This document shows positions 35,616 to 45,483 of a stretch of DNA of 64,000 nucleotides, piece after piece. Numbering within the stretch: position 1 is the stretch's first letter; every line of letters begins with the position of its first letter. Source of the DNA: Brachionus rotundiformis (lineage: Eukaryota > Rotifera > Eurotatoria > Ploima > Brachionidae); the NCBI GenBank assembly GCA_016802295.1, contig JAESIW010000138.1, positions 939,904 through 1,003,903 of the forward strand, written 5' to 3'. The notes under the pieces were generated by a model. That model was not told the DNA's origin. It searched no databases and was given only the letters and a program-made list of their open reading frames with translations. Position numbers and translations under genes: made by a program.

Positions 35616-36030
35616 AAAATGCTTTACTTTTTGGTAAACAAAATGTTATATTTGGCAAATCAAATGGAACAAAATTTTAATTTAACTTTAATATAAAGTT
35701 TGTTCAATTTTATTTGATGCTTTATAAGTATTTGAAATTAATTTTTCGTTCTAATTAAATTAGTAATTAATTTACTGTCAAGCCATTGCCATAAATATCT
35801 TATTTCCTGTTCATTTTTATCATTAGACAACAAATTTATATTGTTCAGAAAACTTTTAATTCCATAAGAATTTTTAGCTCGTTGTCTTATCTTTTCTCCG
35901 ATATCTACACTATCATCAATTTTTTCACTTAGTAGTGTACATATTTGGTAAATCAAATGGAACATAATTTTAATTTAACTTTAATATAAAAAAACAAAAA
36001 AAAATTATTTATATTAATTTATAAAGCAAA
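35616..36030. repeat. Copy of the Tudor 3'-flank repeat, split by a MIOS fragment
   Basis: 35616-35697 matches 37046-37128 almost base for base (AAAATGCTTTACTTTTTGGT onward). 35942-36030 matches the later part of the same unit, 37078-37170. About 50 bp of it (TTTGGYAAATCAAATGGAAC onward) occurs on both sides of the MIOS fragment, so the insert is bounded by direct repeats. Confidence 0.75.
35698..35946 (-). pseudogene. Duplicated MIOS fragment (exon 10 plus part of the next intron and exon)
   Basis: About 249 bp copy of 33231-33477, in the same orientation, with only a handful of base differences and no indel that I see. It keeps the intron sequence, so it arose by DNA duplication, not by retroposition. 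The reading frame of the copied exon is still open (SEKIDDSVDIGEKIRQRAKN), but there is no acceptor or upstream exon, so it cannot make MIOS by itself. Near identity implies a recent event. Confidence 0.85.
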
Positions 36031-36339
36031 TTTATAAAGCTTATTTGTGAAATCTCCTATTTATCACCAATAAATACTTTTATCAATATTTAGACGATCT
36101 CTTTCCAAATTGTACAATAATAATCTTTACTTAATTTCCCATTGGCAACAAGTTTCTGAACTTGTGTAGGAGATTTTTTTTGAAATTTATAAAAATACTA
36201 ATTTATGTTTTATACAGATTATAAAAATAGGTGCAAAGAAGTCAGTTTTACCTGCACAATCTTTACACCTGCTGGAAAAAGAAAATCATACGAACGACTT
36301 TACTCAATGGACCAATTATTTAATGACCATAAAATAGCT

Positions 36340-36651
36340 GGTTTTGTGAAATTCAGTACAAAATGGCAAAAAGAAGAGAAAAAAATGTAAAAAAATTGAA
36401 TAACTTTTTTTCTAAAGGTTTAAACCTAATTCTGTAAATGCAACATAGTGAAACATTCAAAGTTGCATCAAATATCTATGTCTGCTAATTTTGCAGAGAT
36501 TTTGGACATCATTTGCAGACTTTTACAGTTGATGTAACTTTGAATGTTGCATCATTCTGCATTCACAGAATTAATTTTAAACTTTTAGAAAAAAAGTTAT
36601 TTAATTTTTTTACACTTTGTTCTGTTCTTTTGTACTGAACTTCACAAAACC
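36340..36651. mobile_element. Foldback / MITE-like element with 9-bp target duplication, copy 1
   Basis: 312 bp flanked on both sides by AAAATAGCT (36331-36339 and 36652-36660), a clean 9-bp target site duplication. Ends are GGTTTTGTGAA...TTCACAAAACC. The two arms (about 36340-36480 and 36515-36651) are reverse complements over roughly 130 bp with few mismatches, so the transcript would fold into one long hairpin. No transposase is encoded. The 9-bp duplication recalls Mutator-like elements; this is an inference. A second copy lies at 47263-47502. Confidence 0.8.
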
Positions 36652-37045
36652 AAAATAGCTCTTGATTTACATCTAAAACTGGGAGTTCAAGTATTAGATG
36701 AATTTATCAAAAATATAAAGGAAATAAAATATTTTTAGTAAACAAATAAAGAGATTATTTTTTGGTTAAAATTTTATTATTAAATTTTTATAAATTACAA
36801 AATTAAAGTTTAAGTTAGTTATACTGGACTTTTGGACTCTAAAAGTCGCTTAAACGTCATTTGGAAACGGAAACACAAATGAGAAAAATTAACCCTAAAT
36901 GAAACCACCAGGTCAAATGAATGTGCCTAGTGTGCATTCATATAAACAAAACAAAACAGAAAAAAGATAAAAAAAAAAGCATGGCTATTAAGGCCAAAAA
37001 ATGTGACAACAACAACTACATAAAAAAAAAAAAACACACACAATC

Positions 37046-37170
37046 AAAATGCTTTACTTTTTGGTAAACAAAATTTTATATTTGGTAAATCAACTGGAAC
37101 AAAATTTTAATTTATTTTTAATATAAAAAAACAAAAAAAAATTATATAAATATATTAATTTATAAAGCAA
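37046..37170. repeat. Repeat unit in the Tudor 3' flank (source-like copy)
   Basis: Lies directly downstream of the Tudor stop codon and so probably within its 3' UTR. It is duplicated at 35616-35697 and 35942-36030 with a few percent difference. Confidence 0.7.
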
Positions 37171-37200
37171 CTTATTTACACTACGACTACAATAAATAGT

Positions 37201-40200
37201 TTATTTAATTTGAAATTTAACTTTTTTAGCATTGAGGCTTTTGTTTAACGATTGATCAAATGCATTGTCTTTAAATTTGTCCTGGGCGTAGAGCTTGAAC
37301 GACTGTGGCGCATTGGCAGCGCTAGCTTTGGCCGAAGACTTGGCCCATTTTTTCAGTCCGGCCAAATTGCAGCAATTGGCAGTCAAACTGGTGTCAGCAT
37401 CGTGGCCACTGTGGCTCCTTCGAATCATCTTGACATACTTGTCGCTGAGAGTGGCAGCGGGCGGGAGAGCGACGGGCGTAGCGGCGCTGGCCGTGGCGCG
37501 CAGCTTGTTGGACACTTTGGTAGTGCTGAGGTCGAGATTGAGCGGGATGCTGTTGGCGTCCGGGGTGTCCATTCTGTTGGACACATTGACAGGGCTTATC
37601 TTGAGCTCGCAGAAGCGAGAGTGGTGGTCCTTGACGGGCGTTAGGTCCAGACTGGCGTCTTTGTTGGCCATGTTTTTTGAATAGTAGTAGTTGACTGTGT
37701 CGGTGAAGAGGACGTCGTCTTCGTCGGACTCTTCGTAGTCCTCCTCCTGGTCGAGCATGTCGTCCTCGTCGTGGTTGTCCATCTGAGCGCACTCGTCCTC
37801 AGAGTCCGCTTTTTTCAAGGTGGCGTTGAGCGAGTCGGGCGGCGACGGTATCGCTGTCGTGGTGCATGTGGACACTGTATTTGTCTCGGTGGTTGTCACT
37901 GTCGTCGTCTGCACCGACTCTTGTTCCACCACCATGGCTCTGCTCTGAATGTACTTTTTCAACAGCTTCAAAAACTCGTACTTCTCTCTGTCGTACTTGG
38001 ACAAAAGGTACATGTAAACGTCTATGATGCCGTGATGGGCCTGACAGCCGAGCTTAATGATACAAACTTGCCTGTATGTGTCACTGGTCGGCTGGTACTC
38101 TTGGCCAAAGTCGATCACTTTGACAAACAGGACTTTTTTGTACACCATTTTGACAAAGTGTTTTCTGGCCTCTTTGCTCAAGTGCAGTCTTTTGTTGACC
38201 GTGAGCCGTTTGTTTATGGTCAATTGGTCGACATGTTCGTCTATGTACAACGAACAGTACAAGGCCTTTAGGGGAAAGTTGAAAAATTTTTCATCAGTTT
38301 GCCTGAGGTCTGTTTGCTTGTCGAGCACTTTTTCCAAGCCGATGTCCAAAAATCTGACCTTAACTTTGGCCGAATCGGCGCCAAACGTGTCCAACACGAG
38401 TGCTCGATGCCAGCTGTTCTTGTACATGGCTGCCAGGTGTTGGTTCTTGAGGACACACTTAGGCGCCTCGGCCAAACGCACATACAAGTTAAAATACTTG
38501 AACATTTGCTGAAATTTTCTCTCGTCTTCTTCATTGTAAATGACCTCGATCCAAAAACGGCCATTGTCTCTTATGACATCGTTAATTCGGCACTTAAATT
38601 TGGAATTTTTGTACAAACGTTTTGGATTAATGTCAAGCAAGTGGTCTATTTTGAACGATGTGTCCGATTTGATGGACATTTGAGTGTTTGAGTGTAAATT
38701 TTTCAATGAGTTCATGAATGTTTTGAGACGTGGCGATTCGTGTTGAACAGGTATGACAGTTGTTTGAGACGAGCTGGATGTTGGTTGAGGGTTGTTGTCG
38801 GCGTTTAAAAGAGCGTCTAGTTCGTTTTGGTCGGGCGGAGGTGGCAATGTGTCGCTAGACGAGTTCATGAATTGTTCGGGCGGAGGCGGAAATTTGAACG
38901 AGTCCGCCGCCGTGTCCACCACTTCGCTTAGGTCAAGTGAAATTTTTTGCATGGACGATTTGGCGTCTAGTGAGTCGCCTTCGCTTAACGACTTTCGTTT
39001 AGTCTCTTGTTCGTCTTCGGTGTCCAAGCCGTACAAGCTAAACTTGGCACTCTTGAAGTTGTTCATTCGGCCGGCGCTATTCGACCGACGCCTAATCGGC
39101 TCTAGGTCCACGCCGGTTGACTTTTTAACCGTATTCAAATAGTTGACTATGTGTTTATTGTTGTCGCTTCGATCTGGTTGGTTTAGATTGGGACACGAGT
39201 TCGACACAGATAATGGTGATGGCTCTTTGGCACTGTCGGTCTTGGAAGACTCGTTATTACGATTTAATTTTATGAGTGTATGCAAATGAGGCGCTGGCGG
39301 AAGTGCGGCCCTTGCCGTCCCGTCTTTCGAGTCCGAAGATTGCGATGTTGATTTTTGAATTTTTTTCCCAACGTCCTTGACATCTCTCTCTTCGTCGGGC
39401 AGTATTGTTTTAAGATCACGTGATGTGAGTTTTTGCTGCGAGTGATCTGATTGGTCCGCATCGGACTCGTATGTTTGAAACGTTGATTTTTGAATTTTTT
39501 TCTCATCGTCCTTGACATTTTGTTCACTGTGCAGTATTGTTTGATCACGTGAGGTGAATTTTTGCTGCGAGTGATCTGATTGGTCGGCGTCTCTTGTACA
39601 TGAATGTTGCAATGTTGATTTTTGAATTTCGGCGGGAAAATTTTTCGAGCTAATGATCTCCTCGTCCGAGTGCTTGTGTATGGGCGAAAATGTCACATTG
39701 TTGGTGCATTCGTCTCTGGTGGTGTGAGCATGAGGAGGCGTCGGAGGCAACGACGACTGTGAATTCGGAGATTTAAGCGAAACGGTGTTCCTGTGCGGTG
39801 TCGACTGCTGATGTGACATCGACCGCGATATAATGGACACAGGCTGGTTGGGCGACACCAGCTCGCTACAAATAGGCGTTATGATCATGTGACTATTGAA
39901 GAGTGAATCGCTTGTGTACGACGATATGTCAGGCGAGCTCGACGATCGCTGCGGAAACGACACTGGCTCGTTGAGCAAATCGTTAAGCAATTGAGACCTA
40001 ATTTTAAACCGAGTGCTAATTAACGAATCATTTGACTCATTCATAATTCTATCATTTTCCATTTGGCAAAATTTCTCAAACAACTGATCGGTAATTAGGA
40101 TCGAATTGTTCGAGCCGTGTCTCAATTTGGAGCCAAACGACGTCTCAAGAGTGACATTTAGCCTCGCGCCGCTCAAATGAAACGACTCGCTAAACAAACA

Positions 40201-43200
40201 ATTATTGCTCATGCTGTTCAATACATGTCCATTGTCGCTCAGACTCGAGGCCGATTTGGTCCGTCGGCTCTCGTTCAAAGTGTCATAGTCGCGCGAATTT
40301 CTACTCGTCCGCCTAATGGTCACATTCCTGTAATCAACATCTTGGCCATCGTCGGCATTTTTGTTAAAAAAGTCCACTTTTTTCTGAAATTCACTCGAAT
40401 TATTGTCTATTTCGCTGATCCAATTTTTGCTACTCTCGTCCAAGGAGAGAGCTTTTTTGGACTCGTTGTCCGTGTTGTTCGAGCACTCGTTGGACAGCTC
40501 GACAATGGTTGATAGCTGTGTTGGCACGGCCGGGGGTCGGCCGGCCAGCGTCGCCCTATTCTGGCCGACTTGGACTGGCTTGCCGCAAAACATGAACACG
40601 TCTTGGTCAAGCGAGCCCAATTGTCTGTTCAAATGAAACGATTCGTTTTTCTCGAACTCCTCTAGACTGGCATTGTTTTCAACGCATGTACTCCGCACTG
40701 TGAACAGGTTGGGATTCAAGCGGCTCGGCTGCTCGGGCTGTTCGCTTATGGACAAACTAGCGCTTGAATCGTTGCTTGTCTTGGACGAGTCGGCCTCAAA
40801 ATCGTCCACAAATATGGACACGGTGAAATTTTTCATCTTTTCCAATCTCATGTCCAAATTTGTCTTTCTATTCTTCGAGCTAAGCTCTTTGCTTTTTAGC
40901 TCGTAGTTTTTGACCTCTTCGGCACACGAGGCAAACGATTCGTCCGAGTCCAGGTCGGTTATTTTCTTCTTTAGGTCGGTGAGTGAGCTCGAAATGTCGG
41001 ACGAGCTCGACGACGAGCTGAGCAGCACAGGCCTCAAGTTGACTCTGTTTCGTTCAACAAGGGCCACGTCGGCCGCGCTGTACGATCTATTCTTGCAGCT
41101 CTGGACAACTCGGTGGTTCGATTTGATCGATCTGTTTGTCTCAATGTCGTTTATGATGTGTCTGTTGGGTATTTGATGGGTCTGGTCGAGAGTGGCGTGC
41201 ACAGGCTCGTTAACTGCTTCTTCGTCTGTTTGGTCGATGATCAGCCTGGGCATCGAGTCCAGACTGGTGTCATGAGCCTCTATATTGTTGACCATGTGCT
41301 CACCGCCGCCGCCGCCGCTCTGGGTCAAGCTCAAACTTCGCATTTTTTCTGCCTCCTCTTGGTCCATTTTTAAGTTCTTGACGCTTTCATTTTCGCTTAT
41401 GCGGCTCAACACCTGTTCGTATGAGTTTATCTGTGGATTAAGCTTGAACAGTTTTTGATAGGGACTGTTCGGCGAGCTGTTCATGGGGTGGCGATTTTCG
41501 ACGTCGAACTCCTCTTGGTCAAGGCTTGAGTTGTCGTTGGCCAAGAAGACGTCGTTGAATGCCGACGAGTTGTCGTCGTCGGACTCGGCCGCCTTGTGAT
41601 CTTTGGTCCTGTGTGTGCCATTTGATTTGCCGCCTCGGTTGTTGGGTCTAGAGCGGCGAGCGGTGCCCTTGGGGAGCTTTGCTGACCAGCCGGGACGGCT
41701 GTTGCGGTCGTGGTCGCCGCCATTGTCGTCGCCGTTGTCCCAGTGCGAATGCCGGTCCCCGAACGGCCTGCACTGGCCTCTTTTCTTGCGCATCTGCTTG
41801 TCATTGTCTTGGTTGTGCTTGTCGCTCGAAAGTGAGCTTTTGACAAACGATGGCTGTTGTACCATCCTATCCGAGTCGACTATCCACTCCGGCTCGTGCA
41901 TGAACATAGGACACGACTTGTGCTGTGTCTCGCTGCCATGCGCCTCTTCTGCACCACTTTTCTTGCTTATTGGACACAAATTACTTTCCACAGTGGCACT
42001 TTGTGCGTCACTTTTGACCTTGATCGATCGGCTCTCGTCCAAACTGTCGCCTTGTAGCGAGCAATTCTCTTTCAGATCGTACATAGAATTGCTCCGAGGC
42101 AAATTGCTCACTGGACGAGTTTCGATCGGTTGCCAATCTCGATTGGTATTCGACGTGGTCACACTGCTGCTCTTTTCCACATCGGTAGCCATCAATTGCC
42201 TTACACCAGCCTCTGATTTCGACTTTCTAATCGAATCATTGGCCAAAGAGTTAAATATTTTCATGTTAATCAATTCATTGTGAACAGATATCTCTGTGTA
42301 CCAGCATTTCAAGTTTCCAATGGTAATTTGTTCAACAAGATTAAAGTGAACGCGTTTATTGCTAATCAAACCATTGAAGTAGTCCCTCTTTGAGTTAAGA
42401 GAGGAGAAATTTGTCTGAAATAGACAGCAGCGTATGGACAAATAGTTGAGCTTGAGGCCATGGTTGTCTGTGTCATTGAAGCCGTCTGTGTCGTTGTTGG
42501 ACGCTATTGAGTTAAAGTCCAATCGCCTATGCGGGTATATGTCCGTAAAGCTGGCCTCTCTCGAGTGACCATGGTCCATTAGCCTCACTCGACACATTTC
42601 CCTATTGGCAAATATCTTCTCGATAAAGCCGCGGAAAAAAGTCGGCCCCGCGTTCTTTTTCAAACATGCACGCACAAAACACTTCTTGTGCACTTTGGGC
42701 TCTATTCTCAAGTCAGCATACGACCGATAGTTTGTCCGGCGTATGAACTCCTCAATCAATGGCGACAACTTTTCAAATTCTTCATGCAAATGATGCTTTA
42801 TGATCGGCTTGATCCAAAATATGCCCTCGTTGGACATGCTAGTGGTCACGTGACACATGCCAGAGCGATTTTTGTAGAATCGCCTCTCGACTATTTGGTC
42901 TTCGACATCCAAATTTTCCTCATACGTATCTGGCACGTTCAGAACCGAGCTGTATTCCAAATTGGTGTCAAACGGCTCGTCAGCACCGGTCTCGCTGCTC
43001 AATTTTTCTGACGAGGCCGAAAATTCCTCTCCTTGTGCATCTGGTTTGTGTGATACCTTGTCAAATTTGGTCCTGCATTCGGTGACTATGGTCGAGTTGA
43101 CGTTTTGTTGCGGTGTGAAAGAGGACGAGGCCGACGACTGAATGCTCTGTAGTCTGACATCGCGGCTGTTGAACTTGACCGAGTCTTTGGTAGCCGAGTT

Positions 43201-44940
43201 CTCTTTGCGGTTCGACTCGATTATCTTCTTGTTTATGGACACAAATTGGAACTTTTTGTCCTCATTTATTTGATATACTTTGCATATCCAGGCCTCTTCT
43301 TCCAAATCGTCCACTACAGTCGGCTCTACGAGCACGCACTTGATCGCCTTGGCAGCGGTCAAGTCTTTGAACAAAAACTTGGACTCCTGATGCACATTGT
43401 TCTCGTATTTTAGCTCCGAGTTGGCATTGTAAAGCAGGCACTTGATGGCCCGGTTTGGCAAATTGGCCAAATCGAATTCACGCCAAGGCAAAATGTGATC
43501 AAACGAGAGCATGTCGTTTATGTCCGAGAAACCCGTGTCCAAAAAGAACACGTGACACTTCCTAAGCACACAATCCACACTTAATATCTTTGCTCTGTGC
43601 CATTTGCGTCTCTTTGCATCCAGACAAAAGCATTTCTCTCCTTGCTTGGGACTCTGATTCATTTGTTCATAAGTGAGCCATTCTTTGTCGCTGATGGTCT
43701 TGCAGCGGATATAGCGGCTCATTTCCTCCATTATTTGGCTAGATCTGATTCGATTCTTTTTGAACATGGTTATTGGACTGTCGGTCTGCTCGGACGCAGC
43801 TATGTACTGTACCCAGAACAAGCCATTGCTTTGTATACCACTGTTGATCATGGCGTCAAATTCCAAGTCTCCATTCAGATACATTGGATCGTGGCATGTC
43901 CATGGTCGTGGCTCGCATGAACTCGGACTTATGTTCACATTAATCTCATTTATTGCCTCAATTATTTTGCTCAGATCAACATTGTAGCTAAACTGTGGAT
44001 ACAGGTTATTGTCAACAAACAAAGAACAGCTAAATGTAGAATTGTAGCAGCTATTGAAGTTAAAATTGGGCTCACATATTGATTTAAGTTCGTCATTTAA
44101 TTGCTGAATTTGGCACAAAATTTCCGACTCTTTGATCTTGATTTCTTCTCTTTTTACCAAGGACTCCTTGCGCAACAGTTCAAATTCATTTACATTGCGT
44201 TCAACAGCTTCTATTTTCTCATTTATCTTGTTCTGTAGGTCTCTGACGACCGAATAGGCGTCTTTAAGCTTCTCTTTGATGCGGTCACTTATTTCATTTA
44301 GCTTTTTTTCCATAAGGCCAGCCAATGCGCCAAAGTCCAAATACAAATCGTCGCGTATGACATCGTTCATTTCGCGGATGGACTGCTTGACCTCATTGAA
44401 TTGAGAGCTGCGTCGTTTGAACGCGCTTACTTCGCTCTCAAATTGGCGCATATGGTCCTCATGCAAGTTCATGTCCGAGCTCAGCTCAATTTGGTCTAAC
44501 AAGTCATCAATTTTGTCCTCTATTATGAGCTCAATATTTTCATTTAGAGTAGACTTTTTGCTCTCTTCTGTTTGGCTAATATCTATGGCCATGTGCTTCG
44601 ACAGGTCCAAGTTTAAATGGATTATCTCAAAGCAGTCGCCACAATAGACCATGTGGCCATTGGCTAAAAGCTTTGCTGTATTGCACCCCGCCAGGTTATA
44701 GTAGTCATCCAATTCAAGGTTTTCTGATGCTTTTAGCGCTGGCAAAGAGTCTGTGTTGTTCGACTTGGCTTGCGAGGTACACGCCAGGCACACTTTGGTA
44801 GCCTTTTCTATTCCACAGCTCGAGCATATTTTCTGCCCCTTTTCCACCTCTTCATATGTACATTTTTGCATTTGATTGTTATTTTCATCATTGTGTGTTG
44901 TCGGAGCACCCGATGTTTCATCGTTTGGCAGTGCTTCCAT
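37201..44940 (-). CDS. Giant multi-Tudor protein with N-terminal B-box-like zinc domain
   Basis: Probable germline piRNA-pathway scaffold of 2579 residues in one uninterrupted exon of 7.7 kb, exceptional among its multi-exon neighbours. The ATG at 44940 follows an acceptor (ATTTTCTAG) by one base; the frame open upstream is not used. Layout: a Cys/His zinc domain (about 18-120, CSSCG, CLAC, VYCGDCFEIIHL), a coiled coil (about 165-290), then extended Tudor domains near 380-510 (GLFWVQY, GEKCFCLDAKRRKWHRAKI, HVFFLDTG), 690-830 (GIFWIKP, RVRLMDHG) and 2110-2240 (GRFWIEV, MYKNSWHRALVLD, VRFLDIG). The roughly 1300 residues between Tudors 2 and 3 are disordered, Ser/Asp/Asn-rich. The layout resembles RNF17/TDRD4 or TDRD1 but is not assignable. 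PIWI lies 0.5 kb upstream on the same strand. Confidence 0.88.
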   Translation of the reverse strand: MEALPNDETSGAPTTHNDENNNQMQKCTYEEVEKGQKICSSCGIEKATKVCLACTSQAKSNNTDSLPALKASENLELDDYYNLAGCNTAKLLANGHMVYCGDCFEIIHLNLDLSKHMAIDISQTEESKKSTLNENIELIIEDKIDDLLDQIELSSDMNLHEDHMRQFESEVSAFKRRSSQFNEVKQSIREMNDVIRDDLYLDFGALAGLMEKKLNEISDRIKEKLKDAYSVVRDLQNKINEKIEAVERNVNEFELLRKESLVKREEIKIKESEILCQIQQLNDELKSICEPNFNFNSCYNSTFSCSLFVDNNLYPQFSYNVDLSKIIEAINEINVNISPSSCEPRPWTCHDPMYLNGDLEFDAMINSGIQSNGLFWVQYIAASEQTDSPITMFKKNRIRSSQIMEEMSRYIRCKTISDKEWLTYEQMNQSPKQGEKCFCLDAKRRKWHRAKILSVDCVLRKCHVFFLDTGFSDINDMLSFDHILPWREFDLANLPNRAIKCLLYNANSELKYENNVHQESKFLFKDLTAAKAIKCVLVEPTVVDDLEEEAWICKVYQINEDKKFQFVSINKKIIESNRKENSATKDSVKFNSRDVRLQSIQSSASSSFTPQQNVNSTIVTECRTKFDKVSHKPDAQGEEFSASSEKLSSETGADEPFDTNLEYSSVLNVPDTYEENLDVEDQIVERRFYKNRSGMCHVTTSMSNEGIFWIKPIIKHHLHEEFEKLSPLIEEFIRRTNYRSYADLRIEPKVHKKCFVRACLKKNAGPTFFRGFIEKIFANREMCRVRLMDHGHSREASFTDIYPHRRLDFNSIASNNDTDGFNDTDNHGLKLNYLSIRCCLFQTNFSSLNSKRDYFNGLISNKRVHFNLVEQITIGNLKCWYTEISVHNELINMKIFNSLANDSIRKSKSEAGVRQLMATDVEKSSSVTTSNTNRDWQPIETRPVSNLPRSNSMYDLKENCSLQGDSLDESRSIKVKSDAQSATVESNLCPISKKSGAEEAHGSETQHKSCPMFMHEPEWIVDSDRMVQQPSFVKSSLSSDKHNQDNDKQMRKKRGQCRPFGDRHSHWDNGDDNGGDHDRNSRPGWSAKLPKGTARRSRPNNRGGKSNGTHRTKDHKAAESDDDNSSAFNDVFLANDNSSLDQEEFDVENRHPMNSSPNSPYQKLFKLNPQINSYEQVLSRISENESVKNLKMDQEEAEKMRSLSLTQSGGGGGEHMVNNIEAHDTSLDSMPRLIIDQTDEEAVNEPVHATLDQTHQIPNRHIINDIETNRSIKSNHRVVQSCKNRSYSAADVALVERNRVNLRPVLLSSSSSSSDISSSLTDLKKKITDLDSDESFASCAEEVKNYELKSKELSSKNRKTNLDMRLEKMKNFTVSIFVDDFEADSSKTSNDSSASLSISEQPEQPSRLNPNLFTVRSTCVENNASLEEFEKNESFHLNRQLGSLDQDVFMFCGKPVQVGQNRATLAGRPPAVPTQLSTIVELSNECSNNTDNESKKALSLDESSKNWISEIDNNSSEFQKKVDFFNKNADDGQDVDYRNVTIRRTSRNSRDYDTLNESRRTKSASSLSDNGHVLNSMSNNCLFSESFHLSGARLNVTLETSFGSKLRHGSNNSILITDQLFEKFCQMENDRIMNESNDSLISTRFKIRSQLLNDLLNEPVSFPQRSSSSPDISSYTSDSLFNSHMIITPICSELVSPNQPVSIISRSMSHQQSTPHRNTVSLKSPNSQSSLPPTPPHAHTTRDECTNNVTFSPIHKHSDEEIISSKNFPAEIQKSTLQHSCTRDADQSDHSQQKFTSRDQTILHSEQNVKDDEKKIQKSTFQTYESDADQSDHSQQKLTSRDLKTILPDEERDVKDVGKKIQKSTSQSSDSKDGTARAALPPAPHLHTLIKLNRNNESSKTDSAKEPSPLSVSNSCPNLNQPDRSDNNKHIVNYLNTVKKSTGVDLEPIRRRSNSAGRMNNFKSAKFSLYGLDTEDEQETKRKSLSEGDSLDAKSSMQKISLDLSEVVDTAADSFKFPPPPEQFMNSSSDTLPPPPDQNELDALLNADNNPQPTSSSSQTTVIPVQHESPRLKTFMNSLKNLHSNTQMSIKSDTSFKIDHLLDINPKRLYKNSKFKCRINDVIRDNGRFWIEVIYNEEDERKFQQMFKYFNLYVRLAEAPKCVLKNQHLAAMYKNSWHRALVLDTFGADSAKVKVRFLDIGLEKVLDKQTDLRQTDEKFFNFPLKALYCSLYIDEHVDQLTINKRLTVNKRLHLSKEARKHFVKMVYKKVLFVKVIDFGQEYQPTSDTYRQVCIIKLGCQAHHGIIDVYMYLLSKYDREKYEFLKLLKKYIQSRAMVVEQESVQTTTVTTTETNTVSTCTTTAIPSPPDSLNATLKKADSEDECAQMDNHDEDDMLDQEEDYEESDEDDVLFTDTVNYYYSKNMANKDASLDLTPVKDHHSRFCELKISPVNVSNRMDTPDANSIPLNLDLSTTKVSNKLRATASAATPVALPPAATLSDKYVKMIRRSHSGHDADTSLTANCCNLAGLKKWAKSSAKASAANAPQSFKLYAQDKFKDNAFDQSLNKSLNAKKVKFQIK
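39351..39617 (-). repeat. Two tandem coding repeats inside the Tudor protein
   Basis: 39351-39483 and 39484-39617 encode about 44-residue units sharing KKIQKST, DADQSDHSQQK and LTSRD or FTSRD, with a partial third unit beginning EIQKSTLQ just upstream. They lie in the disordered linker. The DNA copies are strongly similar, so length may vary between individuals. Confidence 0.75.
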
Positions 44941-45483
44941 CCTAGAAAATCTTATTTTTTTAAAAATTAAACTCAATATATACATTTAAATTATGGATGG
45001 CTTTATTTTTTGTTTTATTATATTTAAAAATTAAAAATATATTTGACTTTTTAGAGCCAAAATATATAAGATAATTAAATTTAGATAGTGTATGTGTGTT
45101 TGTGTGTAAGTATGTACGTGACCTTGGTGCAGTTAATTTCAAAATTGGGAAAACTTTTATTTCCAATAACCAATTTAAACAAAAAAAATCAAAGTGGAAA
45201 AATTTGGTCAATTTAAAAAAAAAATGAAAAACTCAGAAAAACTTTTACATTATTTTATAGTATTAAGAAAAGACAATATTATTAAGTTATTTTTAGGCTC
45301 AAATAGACTCAAATGCAAACTAAATGAGTCGATATATTTGGTTAATTATACAAAAAATGAAATTAATTGATTTAATAAACAACATAACGAAACAAAACTT
45401 TGAAAAAAATGAAAATTAAAAAATTTTTTTTTCTAAAACCTATAGATACATCATTTAGATATGTATCGGGTTGCTTTTCTAGT
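44941..45483. other. Spacer between PIWI stop and Tudor start
   Basis: 543 bp of AT-rich sequence with a GT-rich stretch near 45090-45120. It contains the acceptor just before the Tudor ATG. There is no room for a large separate regulatory region, so shared transcription with PIWI is possible. Confidence 0.45.

Noticed and set aside
36205..36390. 61-codon plus-strand frame starting MFYTDYKNRC
   Set aside because: It runs into the left arm and target duplication of the foldback element and has no family match.
41603..42283. 226-codon plus-strand frame within the Tudor gene
   Set aside because: Antisense shadow of the long Tudor exon; composition follows from the opposite codons and no start context or domain is seen.
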